Below, piece after piece: positions 1 to 6,196 of a stretch of DNA of 6,496 nt (position 1 is the stretch's first letter; each line of letters starts with the position of its first letter). The stretch spans positions 1 to 6,496 of the forward strand of contig CAIXOY010000093.1 of the NCBI GenBank assembly GCA_903921135.1, given 5' to 3'. Under the pieces are notes generated by a model. It ran no database searches. It was not told the DNA's origin and was given only the letters and a program-made list of their open reading frames with translations. The DNA comes from an uncultured Gammaproteobacteria bacterium. GTDB taxonomy: Bacteria > Pseudomonadota > Gammaproteobacteria > Pseudomonadales > UBA5518. The position numbers and the translations under genes are program-made.

Positions 1-624
1 TGCAACAACGCGGGCGTCTCGGCGCCCAACCTCGACCTCTGGGAAACCGAGTCCTCGGACTTCCAGTGGGTCCACGGCGTGAACGTGCTCGGTGTGGCGC
101 ACGGGGTTCAGGCCTTCGTACCGCGCATGATCGCCTCCGGCGAGGAAGGCTTCGTGATGAACACCTCCTCGGGCGACGGCGGCATCTCGCCGCTCGCGCA
201 GCAGGTGGTCTACGCCTCCAGCAAGGCCGCCGTCTCGACCATGACCGAATGCCTTGGCGCCCAACTCGAAGGCCGCGGCACCAAGCTCCGCGCCGCGATT
301 TTCTACCCCTCGGGCGGCATGCTGAACACCGGCATCTGGACCACCAAGCGCAACCGTCCCGCCGAATTGGCCCGCTCCAAGCAGGTCGATGCCGTCCGCG
401 AGACCACCTTCGACGACTTCATGGAAGGCGCCCGCAAGGCGGGGTGGCAGCTGCCCGTGCAGGATCTGGACGAACTCGCGCAGTTCGCCATCGCCGGTAT
501 CCGCCGCGGGGACTTCGTGATCATGATCGGCCGCGAAACCATGGAAGCCACGCTGGTCGAGCGCGCACAGAAGCTCGCCCGCGGCGAGTGCCCGATCGAA
601 CTTCGTCACATGGGACTCGACTGA
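1..624 (+). CDS. Short-chain dehydrogenase/reductase (SDR), 5'-truncated by the window edge
   Basis: This is the C-terminal 207 residues of a classical SDR, an NAD(P)(H)-dependent cytosolic oxidoreductase acting on an alcohol or carbonyl. The frame is open from base 1 and stops with TGA at 622-624. The first visible residues are CNNAG, the conserved NNAG of the Rossmann fold. NVLG follows (structural Asn), then NTSSG with the likely catalytic Ser at visible residue 56 or 57, and YASSK at visible residues 71-75 (catalytic Tyr71 and Lys75). The N-terminal TGxxxGxG cofactor motif lies outside the window. The segment after the active site reads YPSGGMLNTG, where many SDRs have a PG...T motif, so the cofactor/substrate lid is a variant. 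The next gene starts one base after the stop, so the two are probably translationally coupled. The family call is secure. The substrate is unknown, though the neighbours suggest an intermediate of a catabolic pathway. Confidence 0.95.
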   Translation, partial: CNNAGVSAPNLDLWETESSDFQWVHGVNVLGVAHGVQAFVPRMIASGEEGFVMNTSSGDGGISPLAQQVVYASSKAAVSTMTECLGAQLEGRGTKLRAAIFYPSGGMLNTGIWTTKRNRPAELARSKQVDAVRETTFDDFMEGARKAGWQLPVQDLDELAQFAIAGIRRGDFVIMIGRETMEATLVERAQKLARGECPIELRHMGLD

Positions 625-625
625 G

Positions 626-1867
626 ATGCAGCGCGTACTCGTCATCAGCTCCGACTGCCACGCGGGCGCCCTGCCCGCCACCTACAACGAGTACATGCCG
701 CGTGCCTTCCACGACGCGGCCAATGCCTGGTGGCTCGCATATGCGAGGGAGATGTACAGCCGCGCGGGCACCTTCTTCGATCAGGAGGCCGTCAAGACCT
801 ACGCCGAGCAGGCGGGCGAGGGCGGCGCGCGCATGCAGGCCTTCTCGGACCCTTCGCTGAAACTGAGCGATGCCGACATCCTCGGCATGCTGGGCGACAC
901 CAGCAGCCCCTTCGCGCCGCGGCGAGGCGAGTTCGACGCCACCGTGCGCATGCAGGAACTCGATGCCGACGGCATCGCGGGCGAGGTGATCTTCCCGCAG
1001 ATGGCGCCCTTCGGCGCGGGGCTGATGCAGTACCGCTACCCGGTGACGCCCGAGCAGAGCTTCGCGGGCTGTCAGGCCTACAACCGCTGGCTCGCGGATT
1101 TCTGCAGCGCGAACCCGGCGCGACAAGCAGGCGTGGCGCTGATCGACGTGGAAGACATCGAGGCGACCGTGAAAGAGATCCGCGCCGCGCGCGCGATGGG
1201 GCTCTGGGGCGGCGTGCTGCTGCCCTCCTCCACCGGCAAGCATCCTTTCTATCACCACCCGCGCTATGAGCCGATCTGGGCCGTGTGCCAGGAACTCGAC
1301 ATCCCGGTGCAATCGCACTCGGGCTGGTCACCGGACTACGGCGATGTGCCCTCGGCCACCGCGATGTTCATCTCCGAGGTGGACATGTGGGCGCAGCGGC
1401 CCTTCACCGCGATGCTCTGGGCAGGCGTTTTCGAGCGCTATCCAAACCTGAAGTACATGCTGACCGAGACGGGCGTGGGCTGGGTCGTCGAGAAACTCCG
1501 CGTGCTGGACTTCAAGGCCGCGAGCCCGATGTTCAAGCACTTCAACCGCGGGCTCAGCATGACGCCCTCCGGCTACTTCGGGCGCAACTGCTGGCTGGGC
1601 GCCTCTTTCATGCCCGAGCACGAGGGCCGCTTCCGTCACCAGATCGGCGTGGACCGGCTGATGTGGGGCTCGGACTACCCGCACCTCGAGGGCACCTGGC
1701 CCAACACGATGAAAGCACTCAACGAGACCTTCGCGCTGTACCCCGAGCAGGAGATCCGCGACATCCTCGGCCTGAACGCGGCCAACGCCTACGGTTTCGA
1801 TCTGGCGGCGCTGGCGCCCATAGCCGAGCGCATCGGCCCCACGCTCTCCGCCGTCCGCGGCCATTGA
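626..1867 (+). CDS. Amidohydrolase-family (Amidohydro_2-like) TIM-barrel metal-dependent hydrolase, paralog 1
   Basis: This 413-residue cytosolic protein belongs to the amidohydrolase_2/ACMSD-like branch of the amidohydrolase superfamily. Characterised members are metal-dependent decarboxylases or C-O/C-N hydrolases. Visible motifs are SSDCHAG near the N terminus (D10 and H12 as likely metal ligands), LDADGI around residue 113, YHHP (H210, H211), QSHSG (H231, likely metal ligand), LTETG (E281) and GSDYPHLEGTW (D350, likely catalytic or metal Asp; H353). Many family members have a His (HxGG-like) at the E281 position. The protein is longer than the usual 290-340 residues, with about 100 residues between the DxH motif and the LDADG segment. 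The start is the ATG directly after the SDR stop (TGAGATG). No strong ribosome site is present, so reinitiation after the SDR is likely. It is clearly paralogous to the gene at 2867-4099. The reaction and substrate cannot be told from sequence. Confidence 0.93.
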   Translation: MQRVLVISSDCHAGALPATYNEYMPRAFHDAANAWWLAYAREMYSRAGTFFDQEAVKTYAEQAGEGGARMQAFSDPSLKLSDADILGMLGDTSSPFAPRRGEFDATVRMQELDADGIAGEVIFPQMAPFGAGLMQYRYPVTPEQSFAGCQAYNRWLADFCSANPARQAGVALIDVEDIEATVKEIRAARAMGLWGGVLLPSSTGKHPFYHHPRYEPIWAVCQELDIPVQSHSGWSPDYGDVPSATAMFISEVDMWAQRPFTAMLWAGVFERYPNLKYMLTETGVGWVVEKLRVLDFKAASPMFKHFNRGLSMTPSGYFGRNCWLGASFMPEHEGRFRHQIGVDRLMWGSDYPHLEGTWPNTMKALNETFALYPEQEIRDILGLNAANAYGFDLAALAPIAERIGPTLSAVRGH

Positions 1868-1880
1868 CCGGAAACCCTGC

Positions 1881-2852
1881 ATGAAAACCCTTCCCCTCCC
1901 CGGCTTCGCGATCGCGCCCAGCCAGTTGTGCTTCGGCACGAACATGTTCGGCACCGCGCAGGATCACGACGCCGCGCAGGAACTGCTGGAGACCTTCTTC
2001 GGCGGCGGCGGCAATTTCCTCGACACCGCCCACTCCTACGGCGACTGGGTGCCCGGCATAGAGCGCGCCGCGAGCGAGCGGCTGCTCGGTGATCTGCTGG
2101 CTTCACGCCCGCGCGACAGCTACCTGCTCGCCACCAAGGGCTGCGAGTTCGATTACCGCGCCGGGGACTTCGCACTGCGCGTGACGCCCGCGCTGATGGA
2201 GCAGGATCTGGGCGAAAGCCTCGAGAACCTGAAGATGCACTACGTGGATCTCTACTGGCTGCACCGCGACGATCCCTCGCGGCCGGCCGCAGAGATCGTC
2301 GACGCGCTGATCGCAGCGCAGGCCTCGGGCCGCATCCGGCTCTTCGGTTGCTCGAACTGGACGGCCGCGCGCATCGCCGAGGCGCAAGCCCACGCGGCCT
2401 CGCGCGGCCATGCCGGTTTTGCCGCCTCGCAGCCCATGTGGGGGCTCGCAGAACCCGATCGCAACGTGATCGCGGGCTACGCGCCGGGCGCCTACTACGA
2501 CGACGGCCATCAGGCCGTGCACGCCGCGGGCATCACGCAGATTCCCTATTCCGGCCAGAGCCGCGGTTATTTCAGCAAGCTCGCCGCCGGCAAAACCGGC
2601 GAGGCGATGGGCACGGACATCGCGGGCGTCTACGACCACGACATCAACCGCCGGAAGCTGCCCGTGCTGCAGACGCTCGCCGCGCGCCATGGCTGTGATG
2701 TGAATGCCGTGGTGCTGGCGTATCTGTGTTCGCAACCGCTGCCGACGATCCCGATCATTGGCGCCAGCAGCGCCGCGCAACTGCGCGAGAGCATGGCCGC
2801 CACGCGCATCAGGCTCGAGGCCACGGAACTGCGCCAGTTGCGCGAAGCCTGA
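1881..2852 (+). CDS. Aldo/keto reductase (AKR superfamily)
   Basis: This is a complete 323-residue AKR, an NAD(P)H-dependent (beta/alpha)8 barrel enzyme reducing aldehydes or ketones, or oxidising alcohols. The catalytic tetrad is readable: D48 in FLDTA, Y53 in HSYGDW, K86 in ATKG and H128 in YWLHRDD. GCSNW (156-160) matches the usual G(V/C)SN strand. IPIIGASSAAQLRESMAA (about 290-307) is the C-terminal cofactor-phosphate segment. The segment IPYSGQSRGYF (221-231) stands where many AKRs have a YSPLxxGxL loop, so the cofactor belt is a variant. The ATG at 1881 follows a modest GGAAA ribosome site (1870-1874) by six bases. Only 13 bases separate it from the upstream hydrolase and 14 from the downstream one. 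It sits between two paralogous hydrolases, which suggests it reduces or oxidises an intermediate of the same pathway. The substrate is unknown. Confidence 0.94.
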   Translation: MKTLPLPGFAIAPSQLCFGTNMFGTAQDHDAAQELLETFFGGGGNFLDTAHSYGDWVPGIERAASERLLGDLLASRPRDSYLLATKGCEFDYRAGDFALRVTPALMEQDLGESLENLKMHYVDLYWLHRDDPSRPAAEIVDALIAAQASGRIRLFGCSNWTAARIAEAQAHAASRGHAGFAASQPMWGLAEPDRNVIAGYAPGAYYDDGHQAVHAAGITQIPYSGQSRGYFSKLAAGKTGEAMGTDIAGVYDHDINRRKLPVLQTLAARHGCDVNAVVLAYLCSQPLPTIPIIGASSAAQLRESMAATRIRLEATELRQLREA

Positions 2853-2855
2853 AAC

Positions 2856-2860
2856 AGGAG
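2856..2860 (+). promoter_or_regulatory. Ribosome binding site (AGGAG) deciding the start of the second hydrolase
   Basis: AGGAG lies six bases before the ATG at 2867. The frame is open further upstream, to an ATG at 2726 inside the AKR gene. This site, together with conservation of the N terminus (MDRYLVISSDGHAG against MQRVLVISSDCHAG in the paralog), fixes the start at 2867. Confidence 0.85.
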
Positions 2861-2866
2861 AACACC

Positions 2867-4099
2867 ATGGACCGTTATCTCGTCATTTCATCCGACGGAC
2901 ACGCCGGCCCCAGGCCCGAGGTCTACCGGGACTACCTCGACCCGCAATACCGTGCCGAGTTCGACGTGCAGCACGCCGCGCGCATGGCAGCGCTCGCGCA
3001 GGCCGGCGAGATGCTGGAAATGCGGCAGGAAAGCCTGAATTGGGCGGAGGGCAAGAGCCACGGCCTGGCGGGCGCCTGGGACAGCGAGCGTCGCAACGAG
3101 ATCCTCGACGCCGACGGCGTGGCCGCCGAGATTCTCTTTGTCGACGGACTCACCGAGCAGAACTCGCCGCCCTTCGGTGGCGATCTCGGCCTGATGCCCG
3201 TGGGCGTGGTGCCGGAACTGCAGTGGGCCGGCATCCGCGCGCACAACCGCTGGCTCTCGGAGTTCGTGGGGGCCTGCCCACTGCGACGTTTCGGGCTCGC
3301 GCTCATCACGCCTTACTGGGGTGTGGACGTGGCGGTGCAGGAAGTGAAGTGGGCCCGTGAGAACGGCCTGCGCGGCATCATGCTGCCGCACATGATGACC
3401 GGGCAGTCGCCCTACCATCACCCCAAATACGATCCGCTCTGGGCCGCCTGCCAGGACCTCGGCATGGTGATCCACTTCCACTCGGGCGCGGCGCCGATGG
3501 AGGAATACTTCGGGGCTTCGATCTTCGGCGTGCAGACCGATGGAGAGCCGCCGGTGGCGCTCCCCGGCGGGCTCGGCATCTACGTCACCGAGGTGGCGTG
3601 GTGGCTCACACGGCCGCTGGTGTTCATGATCTGGGGCGGCGTCTTCGAGCGCTTCCCGGGGCTGCGCGTGGCGGTCACCGAGGGCAGCACCATCTGGGTG
3701 CCGGAACTCCTGCAACTGATGGATCAGCGCTACGGCGATCACCACTTCTCGGCCAAGCTCGGCACCGGCTACAAAGAGCATCTGAGCATGAAGCCGAGCG
3801 AGTACTTCCGGCGCAACGTGCGCGTGGGCAGTTCGGCGATGTCGCGGCGCGAGGCCGAACTGCGTCACCAGATCGGCTTGCAGACCATCATGTGGGGCAG
3901 CGACTACCCGCACCCCGAAGGTACATGGCCACTCACGCAGCAGATGATGGTCGAGGTCTTCCGCGGCCTGCCCGATGCCGAGATCGAGGCCATGCTCGGC
4001 GGCAACGCCGCGGATTTCTACGGTTTCGATCGCGCCGCGCTGGCACCGCTGGTAGCACGCATCGGGCCGGAAAAACGTCTTTTCCGGAACGCCGCCTGA
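2867..4099 (+). CDS. Amidohydrolase-family (Amidohydro_2-like) TIM-barrel metal-dependent hydrolase, paralog 2
   Basis: This 410-residue protein is a paralog of the product of 626-1867. Shared landmarks are SSDGHAG (D10, H12), LDADGV (D81), HNRWLSEF, YHHPKYDP (H184, H185), HFHSG (H203, H205), VTEGS (E272), RHQIG, and WGSDYPHPEGTWP (D346, H349). The two end alike, with YGFDxAALAPL/I followed by RIGP. These match a metal-dependent hydrolase or decarboxylase of the amidohydrolase_2 branch. It differs from paralog 1 in three ways. About 30 fewer residues lie between DxH and LDADG. HFH replaces QSH at the central metal strand. The HSG-to-TEG segment is about 17 residues longer (67 against 50 between the landmark His and Glu). 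Different active-site loops suggest a different substrate. The start is set by the AGGAG at 2856-2860. The gene lies 14 bases after the AKR and 24 before the VOC gene. The exact reaction is unknown. Confidence 0.93.
   Translation: MDRYLVISSDGHAGPRPEVYRDYLDPQYRAEFDVQHAARMAALAQAGEMLEMRQESLNWAEGKSHGLAGAWDSERRNEILDADGVAAEILFVDGLTEQNSPPFGGDLGLMPVGVVPELQWAGIRAHNRWLSEFVGACPLRRFGLALITPYWGVDVAVQEVKWARENGLRGIMLPHMMTGQSPYHHPKYDPLWAACQDLGMVIHFHSGAAPMEEYFGASIFGVQTDGEPPVALPGGLGIYVTEVAWWLTRPLVFMIWGGVFERFPGLRVAVTEGSTIWVPELLQLMDQRYGDHHFSAKLGTGYKEHLSMKPSEYFRRNVRVGSSAMSRREAELRHQIGLQTIMWGSDYPHPEGTWPLTQQMMVEVFRGLPDAEIEAMLGGNAADFYGFDRAALAPLVARIGPEKRLFRNAA
4067..4087 (+). repeat. Perfect inverted repeat (8-bp arms, 5-base loop) at the end of the second hydrolase gene
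   Basis: The arms are CCGGAAAA (4067-4074) and TTTTCCGG (4080-4087), around the loop ACGTC. The repeat lies inside the last codons of the hydrolase, ending 12 bases before the gene's last base, and encodes part of its C-terminal tail (PEKRLF). No T-run follows, so it does not look like a canonical intrinsic terminator. An RNA hairpin here could act as an mRNA 3'-stabilising or processing element ahead of the VOC gene, but that is inference. It could also be chance. Confidence 0.6.
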
Positions 4100-4123
4100 A
4101 CGAAACCCACGGAGGAAACCCGC

Positions 4124-4516
4124 ATGCGCGTCAGCCTCGACCAGTACTGCATCAACGTGAGCGATCTCGCCCGCAGCGAGCGCTTCTACACAGAGGGGCT
4201 CGGCCTCTCGGTAACGCACCGCATCGAGATTCCCGGCGTGAGCGAAGTGGTGCTCGAGGGCGCCAGCGGCAACCGCATCCAACTGGCGCAGCACCACGGC
4301 AACGATCAGCCGATAGAGCACGGCCACGGCCTCTGGAAGCTCTATCTGAACACCGATGATTGCGCCGGTCTCCATGCGCGAGCGCTTGCCGCCGGTGCGG
4401 AATCTGTGTCGGAGCCGGTTCATCTCGCCGAGTGGAACGTCGACGTGGCGTTCATCCGGGATCCCGACGGTTACCTCTTCGAGATCGTGCAGATGGGCGG
4501 GCCCACGGGGAGCTGA
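4124..4516 (+). CDS. VOC-superfamily (glyoxalase/bleomycin resistance/dioxygenase fold) protein
   Basis: This 130-residue protein has the usual size of a single VOC module with two beta-alpha-beta-beta-beta units. The first unit begins YCINVSDLARSERFYTEGLG (residues 8-27), the typical V.DL..S..FY...LG pattern. The C-terminal unit ends with DPDGYLFEIVQ (113-123), where E120 is the conserved fourth-ligand Glu. By eye alignment to glyoxalase I, the other ligand positions are Q7, Q53 and K72 rather than the usual His/Gln, Glu and His. A canonical divalent metal site is therefore doubtful. It may be an isomerase, epimerase, lyase or binding protein of the pathway rather than a lactoylglutathione lyase. 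The ATG follows a strong GGAGG (4111-4115) by eight bases. The gene is last in the operon, 24 bases after the hydrolase. Family confident, function open. Confidence 0.9.
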   Translation: MRVSLDQYCINVSDLARSERFYTEGLGLSVTHRIEIPGVSEVVLEGASGNRIQLAQHHGNDQPIEHGHGLWKLYLNTDDCAGLHARALAAGAESVSEPVHLAEWNVDVAFIRDPDGYLFEIVQMGGPTGS

Positions 4517-4605
4517 AGCCCGCTCAGATCCCTCCCTGTAGTGCCCTGCAGGTGCCCTCCGGTAGACTCGGCACAGAACCGTAGCCTCACCCCGGAGCCT
4601 GCCAC
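4517..4605 (+). promoter_or_regulatory. Intergenic region with a weak promoter candidate for the protease gene
   Basis: These 89 bases separate the operon from the protease gene and are the longest non-coding stretch in the window. TAGACT at 4563-4568 resembles a sigma-70 -10 box about 40 bases before the GTG start, but no convincing TTGACA-like -35 stands 16-18 bases upstream. GTGCCCT occurs twice (4541-4547, 4552-4558), 11 bases apart, roughly one helical turn. CCTGCAGG (4545-4552) is a perfect 8-base palindrome between them. No terminator hairpin with a T-run is visible, so read-through from the operon cannot be excluded. Confidence 0.25.
4594..4597 (+). promoter_or_regulatory. Ribosome binding site (GGAG) supporting a GTG start for the protease
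   Basis: GGAG lies eight bases before the GTG at 4606. An in-frame TAG at 4582-4584 rules out a longer form, and translation from the GTG gives a well-formed signal peptide directly, so the GTG start is favoured. Confidence 0.75.
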
Positions 4606-6186
4606 GTGCGCATCATCGGATCAGCATTCGCGCTCTGCGCAGTCCTGCTTGCCGCAACTGCGGTGGGTGCAGAGCCGCGGGGAACAGAGCGCTACATCGT
4701 CACCTACCAGCCGGGCAAGGGGGCACGCGCGAGCAGCGCTGCGCGCCTGCGCATCGAACGTCATCTGCCCCGCCACGATGCGCTTGCCGTACGCCTGAGC
4801 GCCGCAGAGGCGGCGCAGATGGCCCTCGAGCCGGACGTGTTGCTCGTTGAACCCGACCCTCCCCGCTATCCGGTTTCGATACTTCGTGCCCGCCCGAGCG
4901 GCGCTGACAAACAGCCGGCCGCTACGGCAGCGAGCTCACAGCTCGTTCCCTACGGTGTGAGCGCGGTGAAGGCCACAGGGCTCCCCGGCGTGACAACAGC
5001 CGGTATCAAGACCTGCGTGATCGATTCCGGCTATGACCTCGGCCACGAGGACATATCACTCAAGCCCACCGTAAGCGGCGATGACGACCCCTTGGGAGCG
5101 GGCCTGTGGACGCAGGATCCTTCAGGGCACGGCACCCACGTTGCTGGCACCATCGGCGCGCGCAACAACGCGGTGGGCGTGGTAGGCGTTTTTCCCCGCG
5201 TACCCATGCACATCGTCAAGGTCTTCGACGGCAACGACGAGTGGGTCTATTCCTCCGACCTCATCGCGGCGCTGGACCGTTGCATGGCAGCCGGGGCGAA
5301 AGTGATCAACATGAGCCTGGGCGGCGGGGATCCCTCCTTCGCAGAACAGATCGCGTTCAGGAACGCACGCTCGGCCGGCGTGATCGCGGTGGCCGCGGCA
5401 GGCAACGACGGCAGCTCGCTGCTCTCGTACCCCGCCTCCTATCCCAGCGTGATATCTGTGGCAGCTGTAGACGAAACCCTGCAACGGGCGAGCTTCTCGA
5501 ACTTCAACAACCGGGTGCTGCTCGCCGCGCCGGGTGTCTCGGTGCTGTCGACCGTGCCGCGCGGCAGCACGGCCAAAGCCGAACTGACGACCGCGCTCGG
5601 CACCCAGACCGTGGTGCCGATGGACAACTTCCCCATCCCCACCGCGCCGGTCACCGGGCGCATCGTGAACTGCGGCCTTGCGGGGACGGCCGCCGACTGC
5701 GCAGGTGCACAGGGCGCCATCTGCCTGATCGAGCGAGGGACGTATTTCTTCAACGAGAAAGCACTGAGCTGCGAGGCTGCAGGTGGCATCGGCGCGGTGG
5801 TCTACAACCGCGCCGACGAGGCAGGCCCGGTGTATGGGACCCTAGGCGACACCCGCGTGGGAATACCGATCGTAGGCACGGACCGCGCCACCGGGTTGAG
5901 CCTGCTGCAAGCGTACCTGGGCACCACCGCGACCCTCGCCTTCAGCAACTGGCCGTACGATTACTTCAGCGGCACCTCGATGGCCACACCACACGTGGCG
6001 GGTGTTGCCGCTCTGGTGTGGAGCCGTTACCCGAAGTGCAGCAGCGAGACGATACGACAGGCGCTGGTCGCTACCGCCCAGGACCTCGGCGCACCGGGCC
6101 GTGACCCCGATTACGGCGTTGGGCTGGTGCGCGCACGCCCCGCCAACGCATGGCTGGCACGCCAGCCCTGCGCGGCGGCGCCCTGA
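4606..6186 (+). CDS. Secreted S8 family (subtilisin-like) serine protease with PA-type insert
   Basis: This is a complete 526-residue secreted endopeptidase. Residues 1-22 form a Sec signal peptide (basic start, hydrophobic core, probable cleavage after AVGA). Residues about 28-88 resemble an I9 inhibitor propeptide (ERYIVTYQPG to VLLVEPD). The triad is D140 (CVIDSGYD), H175 (GHGTHVAGT) and S458 (GTSMATPHVAG), with N267 (AAAGNDGSS) as oxyanion-hole Asn. Between N267 and S458, roughly residues 330-445, lies an insert resembling a protease-associated (PA) domain (GAICLIERG, GGIGAVVYN, IPIVGTD). The mature part has eight cysteines: C137, C226, C356, C365, C373, C389, C478 and C522. Four lie in the insert, consistent with export and disulfides. 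There is no C-terminal anchor or sorting domain, so the product is probably periplasmic or extracellular. It starts at GTG, 89 bases after the VOC gene, and seems functionally unrelated to it. The role is probably extracellular protein breakdown. Confidence 0.95.
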   Translation: MRIIGSAFALCAVLLAATAVGAEPRGTERYIVTYQPGKGARASSAARLRIERHLPRHDALAVRLSAAEAAQMALEPDVLLVEPDPPRYPVSILRARPSGADKQPAATAASSQLVPYGVSAVKATGLPGVTTAGIKTCVIDSGYDLGHEDISLKPTVSGDDDPLGAGLWTQDPSGHGTHVAGTIGARNNAVGVVGVFPRVPMHIVKVFDGNDEWVYSSDLIAALDRCMAAGAKVINMSLGGGDPSFAEQIAFRNARSAGVIAVAAAGNDGSSLLSYPASYPSVISVAAVDETLQRASFSNFNNRVLLAAPGVSVLSTVPRGSTAKAELTTALGTQTVVPMDNFPIPTAPVTGRIVNCGLAGTAADCAGAQGAICLIERGTYFFNEKALSCEAAGGIGAVVYNRADEAGPVYGTLGDTRVGIPIVGTDRATGLSLLQAYLGTTATLAFSNWPYDYFSGTSMATPHVAGVAALVWSRYPKCSSETIRQALVATAQDLGAPGRDPDYGVGLVRARPANAWLARQPCAAAP

Positions 6187-6196
6187 GCAGGCAGGA

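Noticed and set aside
66..860. A 264-codon plus-strand frame overlapping the SDR and hydrolase A
   Set aside because: It is an arginine-rich out-of-frame translation of the SDR, with no motif and no ribosome site.
521..1318. A 265-codon minus-strand frame opposite the SDR end and hydrolase A
   Set aside because: It has arginine/alanine/histidine-rich low-complexity composition and no domain signal, and it is fully covered by genes with strong family motifs.
2726..2866. An N-terminal extension of hydrolase B back to an ATG inside the AKR gene
   Set aside because: The AGGAG site before 2867 and the conserved N terminus shared with the paralog fix the later start. The extension would overlap the AKR by 127 bases.
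2888..4423. A 511-codon open frame on the minus strand, opposite hydrolase B and the VOC gene
   Set aside because: The opposite strand carries clear domains, motifs and ribosome sites. GC-rich genes often leave long stop-free antisense frames, and the antisense product shows no recognisable motif.
4541..4558. GTGCCCT direct repeat around a CCTGCAGG palindrome, as an operator
   Set aside because: The units are short and GC-rich, a chance occurrence is likely, and no regulator gene is in the window. It is kept only as a remark on the intergenic region.
4630..4641. A possible lipoprotein Cys (C11) in the protease signal peptide
   Set aside because: The residues before it (F-A-L-C) do not fit a lipobox, the Cys comes too early in the hydrophobic stretch, and a normal AVGA cleavage site follows at residue 22.
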